Of a stretch of 64,000 nucleotides of DNA, positions 50,330 through 57,941 are shown one piece after another. The stretch spans positions 620,001-684,000 of the forward strand of contig NZ_QMBQ01000004.1 of NCBI RefSeq assembly GCF_003289965.1, read 5' to 3'. Both the position numbers and the translations under genes were made by a program. The notes under the pieces were generated by a model. That model had not been told where the DNA came from. It saw only the letters and a list, made by a program, of their open reading frames with translations, and did no database searches. Within the stretch, counting starts at the first letter, position 1. Every line of letters begins with the position of its first letter. This DNA is from Mesorhizobium atlanticum. Its GTDB lineage: Bacteria; Pseudomonadota; Alphaproteobacteria; Rhizobiales; Rhizobiaceae.

Positions 50330-51655
50330 ATGAGCAGCGGATTTTTCGGCGACATCAAGAAGATCAAATATGAGGGGCCGGATTCGACCAATCCGCTGGC
50401 CTATCGCTTCTACAACCCGGACGAGGTGGTGGCCGGCAAGCGGCTGGAAGACCATCTGCGCTTCGCCGTCGCCTATTGGCATTCCTTCGCCTGGCCGGGC
50501 GGCGACCCGTTCGGCGGCCAGACCTTCGATCGCCCCTGGTTCGCCAAGCCGGGCGGCGTCGACACGATGGAGCTGGCCAAGCTCAAGGCCGACGTGGCCT
50601 TCGAGATGTTCTCGCTGCTCGGCACGCCCTATTTCTGCTTCCACGACGCCGATGTGCGCCCGGAAGGCAAGGATTTCTCCGAAAGCGCGGCGCGCCTCGA
50701 CGAGATCACCGATTATTTCGCCGGCAAGATGAAGCAAACGGGCGTCAAGCTGCTCTGGGGCACGGCGAACCTGTTCTCGCATCGCCGCTTCATGTCGGGC
50801 GCGGCCACCAACCCCGACCCGGATGTGTTTGCCTATGCGGCGGCGACGGTGAAGAAATGCATCGACGTCACCAAGAAGCTGAAGGGCGAGAACTATGTGC
50901 TGTGGGGCGGGCGCGAGGGCTATGAGACCTTGCTCAACACCGACCTCGCCCGCGAGCAGGAGCAGGCCGGCCGCTTCCTCAACCTCGTTGTCGACTACAA
51001 GCACAAAATAGGCTTCAAGGGCACAATCCTGATCGAGCCGAAGCCGCAGGAGCCGACCAAGCATCAGTACGACTACGATGTCGCCACGGTGTACGGCTTC
51101 CTCAAGCGCTTCGGGCTGGAGAAGGAGGTCAAGCTCAACATCGAGCAGGGCCACGCGATCCTTGCCGGCCATTCGTTCGAGCACGAGCTGGCGCTGGCCA
51201 ATGCGCTGGGCGTCTTCGGTTCGATCGACATGAACCGCAACGACTACCAGTCCGGCTGGGACACCGACCAGTTCCCCAATAATGTGCCGGAAATGGCGCT
51301 GGCCTACTACCAGGTGCTGCAGGGCGGCGGCTTCAAGACGGGCGGCACCAATTTCGACGCCAAGCTCCGGCGCCAGTCGCTCGACCCGGACGACCTCCTG
51401 ATCGGCCATATCGGCGGCATGGATGCCTGCGCGCGCGGCCTGAAGGCGGCGGCGAAGATGATCGAGGACAAGGCGCTGTCCGGCCCGCTCGCCGAACGCT
51501 ATGCCGGCTGGAACACCGCCGAAGGCAAGGCGATGCTTGCGGGCAAGCGCACGCTGGAAGAAATCGCCGAACGCGTGGTGAAGAAGAAGATCGAGCCGCA
51601 GCCGCGCTCCGGCCGGCAGGAGCTGCTCGAAAACATCGTCAACCGCTACGTCTGA
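50330..51655 (+). CDS. xylA: Xylose isomerase XylA
   Basis: 441-residue class II xylose isomerase that converts D-xylose to D-xylulose with two divalent metals. [12 protein letters not shown] holds the catalytic His, and [21 protein letters not shown] is the family signature. [18 protein letters not shown] and [19 protein letters not shown] hold metal ligands (Glu, His); [15 protein letters not shown] follows. GAGAGGAAGG precedes the start. A 208-bp stretch without recognisable features follows it. Confidence 0.97.
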   Translation: MSSGFFGDIKKIKYEGPDSTNPLAYRFYNPDEVVAGKRLEDHLRFAVAYWHSFAWPGGDPFGGQTFDRPWFAKPGGVDTMELAKLKADVAFEMFSLLGTPYFCFHDADVRPEGKDFSESAARLDEITDYFAGKMKQTGVKLLWGTANLFSHRRFMSGAATNPDPDVFAYAAATVKKCIDVTKKLKGENYVLWGGREGYETLLNTDLAREQEQAGRFLNLVVDYKHKIGFKGTILIEPKPQEPTKHQYDYDVATVYGFLKRFGLEKEVKLNIEQGHAILAGHSFEHELALANALGVFGSIDMNRNDYQSGWDTDQFPNNVPEMALAYYQVLQGGGFKTGGTNFDAKLRRQSLDPDDLLIGHIGGMDACARGLKAAAKMIEDKALSGPLAERYAGWNTAEGKAMLAGKRTLEEIAERVVKKKIEPQPRSGRQELLENIVNRYV

Positions 51656-51863
51656 GCCAAACTGCCTGTCTAATATCGTGCCCCCCGACGATTCAATAAG
51701 GGGGATCGCTGCCCGGAAAGGCTTTGCGCGATGGGCAGAATCGATAACACGGTTCTGCCCCGCGCTGCCCCTCAATGACCTCGTTCTTGCCTTCAAACAG
51801 CCGTCACGGATTTCGTATAAACGTGGCTCCTGTGGCGGGTGAAGAAGAAGGAGGCGAACCGAT

Positions 51864-52067
51864 ATGCAGCACGAACGCGAAATCGACGCCCTGCTCTCGT
51901 CCGGCGAAACCGGATCGATCATTGACCGGCTGATGGCATTGCCGTACTCGAAAGACAGCGTGCGCAAGGCAAATGAATGGGATCGCGCGGTTGCCGCGCG
52001 GCTCGAAACGGCGCTGGCCAGGAGCATGCGCTCGCGCATCGTCGGCGAAGGCCGCGACGCGGCCTGA
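51864..52067 (+). CDS. Small hypothetical protein
   Basis: 67 residues, mostly predicted helical and charged (REIDALLSSGETGSIIDRLM, KANEWDRAVAARLETALAR). No signal peptide, cysteine or known motif. A strong ribosome site, GAAGGAGG, lies 9 bases upstream, which supports translation. It lies 79 bp before the HAD phosphatase gene. Function not recognised. Confidence 0.6.
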   Translation: MQHEREIDALLSSGETGSIIDRLMALPYSKDSVRKANEWDRAVAARLETALARSMRSRIVGEGRDAA

Positions 52068-52146
52068 TTCTTCCGTGGCCTGATTTTCTCGTGGCCTGAT
52101 TTTCTCCTGGTTTGACGAACGGAGACTGTTTCTCCATCCTGCGCCG

Positions 52147-52920
52147 ATGATACGCGCGGTACTGCTCGATCTTCTGGGTGTCGTCTACGATGGCGATACC
52201 CTGATACCAGGCGCGGCCGCGGCTATCGAACGTCTGCGCGACGCCGGCCTGCCGCTACGTTTCGTCAGCAACACGACACGCTCGCCGCGCGGCAAGATCA
52301 TCGCGCAGGTTGCCGCCATGGGCATTGAGGTTACGGACGAAGAGTTGCTGACGCCGGCGCGCGCCGCGGTCGAATGGCTGCGCAATCACGACCGCCGGCC
52401 GCATCTGTTCGTCCATCCCGACCTCGAAGGCGAGTTTTCCGGACTGGAAGGTGGGAGCGGCAATGCCTTGGTCGTCGGCGATGCCGGCGAGGGCTTCAAC
52501 CATGCGAGCCTGAACCAAGCTTTCCGCGCGCTTGCCGCCGGTGCCGATTTCGTGGCGCTCGCCGTCAATCGCACCTTCAAGGATGCCGACGGCCAGCTCA
52601 GCCTCGATACCGGCGCCTTCGTCGCAGCGCTGGAATTCGCCAGCGGACGAAGCCCCATCGTGGTGGGCAAGCCCTCGCCCGATTTTTTCCTGTCTGCGCT
52701 TGCCGGTTTGAACTGCCCTGCAGATGACGCTGTCATGGTCGGCGACGATGCGGAAAGCGACGTCGCAGGCGCGCTTCGCGCCGGGCTCGGCGAGGCGTTG
52801 CTCGTGCGGACCGGCAAATACCGTCCGGGCGATGAAACCCGCTTCGACCCGGCACCGACGGCGCTGGTCGACGATCTCGCGGCGGCAGCTGAGTGGATAC
52901 TCAACCGCGCCGCAGCCTGA
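52147..52920 (+). CDS. HAD-superfamily IIA phosphatase (LHPP-like)
   Basis: 257-residue HAD hydrolase. Motif I is VLLDLLGVVYDGD, with the nucleophile Asp and the DxxGV form seen in the LHPP (phospholysine/phosphohistidine phosphatase) branch rather than DxDGT. Motif II is LRFVSNTTRS, motif III Lys is in VVGKPSPDFFL, and motif IV is VMVGDDAESDVAGAL. The cap is type IIA. Substrate unknown: phosphohistidine, pyrophosphate or a sugar phosphate. It is convergent with, and overlaps by 20 bases, the GlxA-type regulator gene. Confidence 0.88.
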   Translation: MIRAVLLDLLGVVYDGDTLIPGAAAAIERLRDAGLPLRFVSNTTRSPRGKIIAQVAAMGIEVTDEELLTPARAAVEWLRNHDRRPHLFVHPDLEGEFSGLEGGSGNALVVGDAGEGFNHASLNQAFRALAAGADFVALAVNRTFKDADGQLSLDTGAFVAALEFASGRSPIVVGKPSPDFFLSALAGLNCPADDAVMVGDDAESDVAGALRAGLGEALLVRTGKYRPGDETRFDPAPTALVDDLAAAAEWILNRAAA

Positions 52921-53881
52921 CCGGCGCTTCGCCGAAAGCCCGAGAAAACGCCCTGGAAAACGCCGCTGCGGACGAGAAGCCGGTACGCCCGGCAATATCG
53001 GCCATGGCAATGCGCGTGTCGACCACCAGGCGGCGGGCGGCGCTGAGGCGCAGCCTCAGATAATAGGCGCCCGGCGTCTCGCCGATCGATTTGCGGAAGA
53101 TGCTTTCCAGCGTTCTTGCCGTGACGCCGGCGCGTTTGGCCACGGCGTCGATGGTGAGCGGCTGGTCGACATGGGCTTCCATCAACCGGATCGCCTGGGC
53201 GAGTCGCGGGTCGTAGCCGTCGAGCCGGCCGAGCGAGACCAACGGCTGCGCGTCGGTCGCGGCGCGCGCCTGATCATAGATGAAGACGCTGGCGACATCG
53301 AGCGCCGCGGCCATGCCGAGCCTGGTGCGGACCAGATGCAGCATCAGGTCGAAGGTCGGCGAGGCGCCGCCGGAGGTGAAGACCGGCCCGTCGATGACAT
53401 AGCGGTCCGGCCGCACGTCGACGCCCGGGAAGGCGGCGGAGAAATCCTCCATATCCTCCCAGTGCGTGGTGGCGCTGCGGCCCTCGAGCAGGCCGGCGCG
53501 CGCCACCAGCCAGGTGCCAGCCTCGACGCCGCCGCAGGCGCGGGCCGCGCGCGCGGCGCGGCGCAGACCGGCGAGCAGCGCCGAGGTGGCATAATTCTGC
53601 GTGCCGAAGCCGGCGACGACGACCAGCATGTCGGTCGGCTCGGCGGCGTCAAAGCGGCCGCTGACCGCAACCGGCAGGCCGCAGGTGGTGACCGGCGCCT
53701 CGCCGGTGACCGAGACCAGCTTGAAATCGAACAAGGTCTCGCCGGAGATGCGGTTGGCGGCGCGCAACGGGTCGACAGCCGAAGCGACGCACATGATCGA
53801 CGAGCCCGAGAACACGAGGAACGTTACCTTGAGGGTTTCGCGCTCGGGACGAAAGATGGTCGGCTTTTCGCTTTTGATCAT
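52901..53881 (-). CDS. GlxA/CdhR-like AraC family regulator
   Basis: 326-residue regulator. The N-terminal DJ-1/PfpI-like domain (VTFLVFSGSSIMCVASAVDPLRAAN, VVVAGFGTQNY) is followed by an AraC C-terminal double helix-turn-helix (TIDAVAKRAGVTARTLESIF, MADIAGRTGFSSAAAFSRAF). This GATase-1/AraC class includes CdhR and GbdR, which control carnitine and glycine betaine catabolism in Pseudomonas. It is divergent from the carnitine operon with 125 bp between, so it is probably its activator, sensing carnitine or a product. Confidence 0.88.
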   Translation of the reverse strand: MIKSEKPTIFRPERETLKVTFLVFSGSSIMCVASAVDPLRAANRISGETLFDFKLVSVTGEAPVTTCGLPVAVSGRFDAAEPTDMLVVVAGFGTQNYATSALLAGLRRAARAARACGGVEAGTWLVARAGLLEGRSATTHWEDMEDFSAAFPGVDVRPDRYVIDGPVFTSGGASPTFDLMLHLVRTRLGMAAALDVASVFIYDQARAATDAQPLVSLGRLDGYDPRLAQAIRLMEAHVDQPLTIDAVAKRAGVTARTLESIFRKSIGETPGAYYLRLRLSAARRLVVDTRIAMADIAGRTGFSSAAAFSRAFSRAFGEAPVRLRRG

Positions 53882-54006
53882 GAGTGCTTCGTAAAACGCA
53901 AAACAGTTTCCGGCAAGTCGGTCATTCTGTGTCCATCCCGTGCACAGCCCAACAGGCTTCCGCTCTTGGCGGCATGCATGGCCGATCGACCCTGGGAGGA
54001 TAGACG

Positions 54007-54930
54007 ATGCCGCTTGCGATGAACCGTGAGGTTTTCATTACCTGTGCCGTGACCGGCTCCGGCGGCACGCAGGACCGCTCTCCGCATGTGCCGCGCTCGC
54101 CCAAGCAGATCGCCGATTCGGCGATCGACGCGGCCAAGGCCGGCGCCGCGATCGTCCATTGCCATGTGCGCGACCCCGAGACCGGCAAGCCGCGCCGCGA
54201 CGTGCATCTCTACCGCGAAGTGACCGAGCGCATCCGCGAGGCCAATGTCGATGTGGTGCTGAACCTCACCGCCGGCATGGGCGGCGACATGGTGTTCGGC
54301 TCGCCCGAGGCTCCGCTGCCGCTCAACGAAAAAGGCACCGACATGGGCGGGGCCACCAACCGCATGGAACATGTGCGCCAGTGCCTGCCGGAGATCTGCA
54401 CGCTGGATTGCGGCACGATGAACTTCGCCGAGGCCGACTATGTCATGACCAACACGCCCGGCATGCTGCGCGCCATGGGCGGCATGATGACGGCGCTGGG
54501 CGTGAAGCCCGAGATCGAGGCCTTCGACACCGGACATCTGTGGTTCGCCAAGCAGCTGGTCGAGGAAAAGGTCCTCAACGCCGACGCGCTGGTGCAGCTC
54601 TGCATGGGCGTGCCGTGGGGCGCGCCGGACGACCTCAACACCTTCATGGCGATGGTCAACAACGTGCCCTCGACCTGGAACTGGTCGGCCTTCTCGATCG
54701 GCCACAACCAGATGGCCTATGCCGCGGCGGCCGTGCTTGCCGGCGGCAACGTCCGCGTCGGCCTGGAAGACAATCTCTGGCTCGACAAGGGCGTGCTGGC
54801 CACCAACGCGCAGCTGGTCGAGCGTGCGGCCAGCATCGTCACCAATCTCGGCGCCCGTATCCTCGGGCCTGAGGAAGTGCGCAAGAAGCTCAATCTCACC
54901 AAACGGGCACCTTTAGCTGCCGCAGCTTGA
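54007..54930 (+). CDS. BKACE family enzyme, probable 3-dehydrocarnitine cleavage enzyme
   Basis: 307-residue zinc enzyme of the beta-keto acid cleavage family. The zinc site is AAIVHCHVRDPETGKP (HxH) with a later Glu; FITCAVTGSGG opens the barrel, and LDCGTMNF, TGHLWFAKQL and VGLEDNLWLDKG are family blocks. In carnitine catabolism it condenses 3-dehydrocarnitine with acetyl-CoA, giving betainyl-CoA and acetoacetate. Position next to carnitine dehydrogenase and a CdhR-like regulator supports that. GGGAGG lies 6 bases before ATG 54007. First gene of the operon. Confidence 0.88.
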   Translation: MPLAMNREVFITCAVTGSGGTQDRSPHVPRSPKQIADSAIDAAKAGAAIVHCHVRDPETGKPRRDVHLYREVTERIREANVDVVLNLTAGMGGDMVFGSPEAPLPLNEKGTDMGGATNRMEHVRQCLPEICTLDCGTMNFAEADYVMTNTPGMLRAMGGMMTALGVKPEIEAFDTGHLWFAKQLVEEKVLNADALVQLCMGVPWGAPDDLNTFMAMVNNVPSTWNWSAFSIGHNQMAYAAAAVLAGGNVRVGLEDNLWLDKGVLATNAQLVERAASIVTNLGARILGPEEVRKKLNLTKRAPLAAAA

Positions 54931-54943
54931 GCGGGAGCTGAAA

Positions 54944-55567
54944 ATGGCCACCGTCAAATTCACCGCGATGAAGGATGGCGACAAGGAAGACTACGAATTC
55001 CTGACCGCCCACGAGATCGACTATGCCGCCAAGACCGGCGACCGGCTGCTCGATGCGCTGGTGCAGCTCGACGAGGGACTTTCCGGCTACAAGATCACCC
55101 GGCTCGGCCATTCGCTGCAGGCGGCGACGCGCGCCTGGCAGGACGGCGCCGATACGGACTGGATCGTCTCGGCGCTGCTGCACGACATCGGCGACATCTA
55201 CGCGCCCTACAACCACGACGAATATGCCGCCACGATTCTAAAACCGTTCGTGCGCGAGCAATGCACCTGGGTGGTGGAAAAGCACGGCGATTTCCAGCGC
55301 CTCTATTACGCGCATCATCTGGGCGGCAATCGCCACGCCCGCGACCGTTTCGCCGGGCATGCCTATTTCGACGATTGCGACCAGTTCTGCGAGCGCTGGG
55401 ACCAGTCGAGCTTCGACCCCGACTACGAGACGCTGCCGGTCGAGTTCTTCCGGCCCTTCGTGCTCGAAGTGTTTGCCCGCAAGGCCTACGACCCGGCGGT
55501 GATCCGCGCCGGCGAGCGCGTCGCCCTTACCGATCCCGATACAGCCAAGACAAGAACCGGAGCCTGA
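54944..55567 (+). CDS. HD-domain protein, possible di-iron oxygenase of the PhnZ/TmpB type
   Basis: 207 residues. Likely metal ligands occur in the HD order: LGHSLQAATRA (His), SALLHDIGDIYAPYNHDE (His-Asp, then His), VVEKHGDFQRLYYAHH (His) and CERWDQSSFDP (Asp). The spacing and a preceding Tyr/Glu-rich segment recall PhnZ and TmpB, mixed-valent di-iron oxygenases that cleave hydroxy-phosphonates, TmpB acting on a trimethylammonium substrate. A plain phosphohydrolase is the alternative. It lies between the BKACE and carnitine dehydrogenase genes (2 bp before the latter), so a role in quaternary-amine breakdown is likely. Exact reaction unknown. Confidence 0.75.
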   Translation: MATVKFTAMKDGDKEDYEFLTAHEIDYAAKTGDRLLDALVQLDEGLSGYKITRLGHSLQAATRAWQDGADTDWIVSALLHDIGDIYAPYNHDEYAATILKPFVREQCTWVVEKHGDFQRLYYAHHLGGNRHARDRFAGHAYFDDCDQFCERWDQSSFDPDYETLPVEFFRPFVLEVFARKAYDPAVIRAGERVALTDPDTAKTRTGA

Positions 55568-55569
55568 CC

Positions 55570-56715
55570 ATGAGCATCATCAACAAGGCAGCCGCCATCG
55601 GCGGCGGTGTCATCGGCGCCGGCTGGGTGGCGCGGCTTCTGCTCAACGGCATCGACGTGTCGATCTTCGACCCGGATCCGGAAGCCACCCGCAAGGTCGG
55701 CGAAGTGATGAAGGGCGCGCGCCGCGCCTACAAGCAGATGCTGCCGGGCGGCCTGCCCAAGGAAGGCAAGCTCACCTTCGCCAAGACCATCGCCGAAGCA
55801 GTCGCCGACGCCGATTTCATCCAGGAAAGCGTGCCGGAGCGGCTCGACCTCAAACACAGGGTACTGGCCGAGATCGACGCGCATGCGCCGGCCAACGCCA
55901 TCGTCGGCTCCTCAACGTCCGGCATCAAGCCCACCGACATGCAGGTGGCGATGAAGAAGCACCCTGAGCGACTGGTCGTCGGCCATCCGTTCAACCCGGT
56001 CTATCTTCTGCCGCTGGTCGAGATCGTCGGCGGTGAGCAGACTTTCCCCGAGGCGATCGAGGTGGCCAAGGAGCTCTACGCCTCGATCGGCATGAAGCCG
56101 GTGGTGGTGCGCAAGGAGATCGAGGCCTTTGTCGGCGACCGCCTGCTCGAGGCCGCGTGGCGAGAGGCGCTGTGGCTGGTCAAGGACGGCATCTGCACCG
56201 TCGAGGAACTCGACGACATCATGCGCTATTCCTTCGGCCTGCGCTGGGCGCAGATGGGCATGTTCCAGGTCTACCGCGTCGCCGGCGGCGAGGCGGGCAT
56301 GCGCCACTTCATGGCGCAGTTCGGGCCCTGCCTGAAATGGGCGTGGACCAAGCTGATGGACGTGCCGGAGTTCAACGACGAGCTGGTCGACCTGATCGCC
56401 ACGCAGTCGGACGAGCAGGCGCACGGGCTTTCGATCCGCGAGCTGGAGAAAATCCGCGACGACAATCTGGTCGCGATCATGGAAGCGCTGTCGAAGCAGA
56501 ACAAGGGCAAGGGCTGGGGCGCCGGCGCGCTGCACAAGGACTATACCAGGCAGCTCGCCAAGCTGGCGGCGAAGAAGGCTTCCGCCAAGGTTACGGCTAA
56601 AGCAGAAGCGGCCAAGCCGGTGAAGAAGGCCGCGAAGCCGGCAAAGGCTGCGAAACCGGCCAAGGCGGTGAAGGTCGAGAAGCCGAAGAAGAAGAGCGGC
56701 AAGAAGAAGGGCTGA
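55570..56715 (+). CDS. lcdH: L-carnitine 3-dehydrogenase
   Basis: 381-residue NAD-dependent enzyme of the 3-hydroxyacyl-CoA dehydrogenase family that oxidises L-carnitine to 3-dehydrocarnitine. The Rossmann motif is AAIGGGVIGAGWVARLLL with the acidic NAD residue in IFDPDPE. FIQESVPERLDLK, GSSTSGIKPTDMQ, VVGHPFNPVYLLPLVEIV and EAFVGDRLLEAAWREAL are conserved. Catalysis ends near residue 320; residues about 325-381 are a Lys/Ala/Pro-rich, histone-like tail ending KKKSGKKKG. In some relatives a thioesterase domain occupies this position; here it is absent. Start at 55570, 2 bp after the HD gene. Confidence 0.87.
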   Translation: MSIINKAAAIGGGVIGAGWVARLLLNGIDVSIFDPDPEATRKVGEVMKGARRAYKQMLPGGLPKEGKLTFAKTIAEAVADADFIQESVPERLDLKHRVLAEIDAHAPANAIVGSSTSGIKPTDMQVAMKKHPERLVVGHPFNPVYLLPLVEIVGGEQTFPEAIEVAKELYASIGMKPVVVRKEIEAFVGDRLLEAAWREALWLVKDGICTVEELDDIMRYSFGLRWAQMGMFQVYRVAGGEAGMRHFMAQFGPCLKWAWTKLMDVPEFNDELVDLIATQSDEQAHGLSIRELEKIRDDNLVAIMEALSKQNKGKGWGAGALHKDYTRQLAKLAAKKASAKVTAKAEAAKPVKKAAKPAKAAKPAKAVKVEKPKKKSGKKKG

Positions 56716-56719
56716 GGCG

Positions 56720-57883
56720 ATGCATTTCGGTCTTTCGGAAGAGCAGAAGCTCATCGTCGAGACGACCCGCGCCTTCGTCGAGAACGAGCTCTACCCACAT
56801 GAGCGCGAGGTGGAGCGCACCGGCGAGTTGCGCCGCGAGCTGATCGACGAGTTGAAGGCGAAGGCGATCGAAGCCGGCCTCTACGCCGCCAACATGCCGG
56901 CCGATGTCGGCGGCGCCGGGCTCGATACGGTGAGCTGGCTGCTCTACGAGAAGGAGCTCGGCCGCGCCAACTACGCGCTGCACTGGACCTGCGTGGCGCG
57001 CCCGTCCAACATCCTGCTCGCCGGCACGCCGGAGCAGCGCGAAAAATACCTCTTCCCCTGCATTCGCGGTGAGAAATGGGATTGTCTCGCGATGACCGAG
57101 CCGGGCGCCGGCTCCGACCTGCGCGGCATGAAGGCGACCGCCGTGCAGGACGGCTCGGACTGGGTGCTCAACGGCACCAAGCATTTTATCAGCCACGCCG
57201 ACATCGCCGACTTCGCCATCGTCTTCATGGCCTCGGGCGAAGAGGATTCGCCGCGCGGCAAGCGCAAGAAGATCACCGCCTTCTTCGTCGACAAGGGCAC
57301 CAAGGGTTTCACGGTGCGCGACGGCTACCGCAACGTCTCGCATCGCGGCTACACCAACTCGATCCTCGAATTCGACGACTGCCGGCTGCCGGCTTCCCAG
57401 GTGCTCGGCGAAGTGCACAAGGGCTTCGACGTCGCCAACTCCTGGCTCGGCGCCACGCGCCTGCAGGTCGGCGCCACCTGCCTCGGCCGTGCCGAGCGCG
57501 CGCTGTCGCATGCCATCGAATATGCCGCGCAGCGCCAGCAGTTCGGCCAGCAGATCGGCAAATTCCAGGGCGTTTCCTTCAAGCTCGCCGACATGGCGAC
57601 GGAGCTGAAGGCCGCCGATCTGATGGTGTTCGAAGCAGGCTGGAAGTACGATCAGGGCACGGTCACCGACCAGGACATGGCGATGGCCAAGCTGAAGGCC
57701 ACCGAGATGCTCGCCTTCGTCGCCGACGAAGCCATCCAGATCCATGGCGGCATGGGGCTGATGGACGACCTGCCGCTGGAGCGCATCTGGCGCGACGCGC
57801 GCGTCGAGCGCATCTGGGAAGGCACGTCGGAGATTCAGCGACATATTATTTCGCGGGCGCTGCTGCGTCCGTTCGGAGCTTAG
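56720..57883 (+). CDS. Acyl-CoA dehydrogenase, probably acting on betainyl-type acyl-CoA
   Basis: 387-residue FAD-linked acyl-CoA dehydrogenase. LAMTEPGAGSDLRGMKATA is signature 1. QQFGQQIGKFQGVSFKLADM and IQIHGGMGLMDDLPLERIWRDAR are conserved, and the catalytic Glu region is ERIWEGTSEIQRHIISRAL. It starts 4 bp after the carnitine dehydrogenase stop. By context it may convert gamma-butyrobetainyl-CoA to crotonobetainyl-CoA, or the reverse as CaiA does in enteric bacteria. Substrate is inferred from neighbours. Confidence 0.85.
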   Translation: MHFGLSEEQKLIVETTRAFVENELYPHEREVERTGELRRELIDELKAKAIEAGLYAANMPADVGGAGLDTVSWLLYEKELGRANYALHWTCVARPSNILLAGTPEQREKYLFPCIRGEKWDCLAMTEPGAGSDLRGMKATAVQDGSDWVLNGTKHFISHADIADFAIVFMASGEEDSPRGKRKKITAFFVDKGTKGFTVRDGYRNVSHRGYTNSILEFDDCRLPASQVLGEVHKGFDVANSWLGATRLQVGATCLGRAERALSHAIEYAAQRQQFGQQIGKFQGVSFKLADMATELKAADLMVFEAGWKYDQGTVTDQDMAMAKLKATEMLAFVADEAIQIHGGMGLMDDLPLERIWRDARVERIWEGTSEIQRHIISRALLRPFGA

Positions 57884-57930
57884 AGCATGATGCGCCAAAG
57901 CCGGGATCCGGCTTTGGACGGGATCATGCT
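57884..57930. repeat. AGCATGAT/ATCATGCT palindromic element
   Basis: AGCATGAT at 57884-57891 pairs with ATCATGCT at 57923-57930, and inside it CCAAAGCCG-GGATC-CGGCTTTGG is a second perfect stem. This is the very common rhizobial hairpin of the form AGCATGAT...CGGTTTT...ATCATGCT. It starts right after the acyl-CoA dehydrogenase stop and ends 11 bp before the next gene, so it may process or attenuate the operon mRNA. Confidence 0.88.
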
Positions 57931-57941
57931 CAAACGAAAAG

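Noticed and set aside
50084..52039. 651-codon minus-strand open frame over xylA
   Set aside because: Antisense to xylose isomerase; no recognisable motif.
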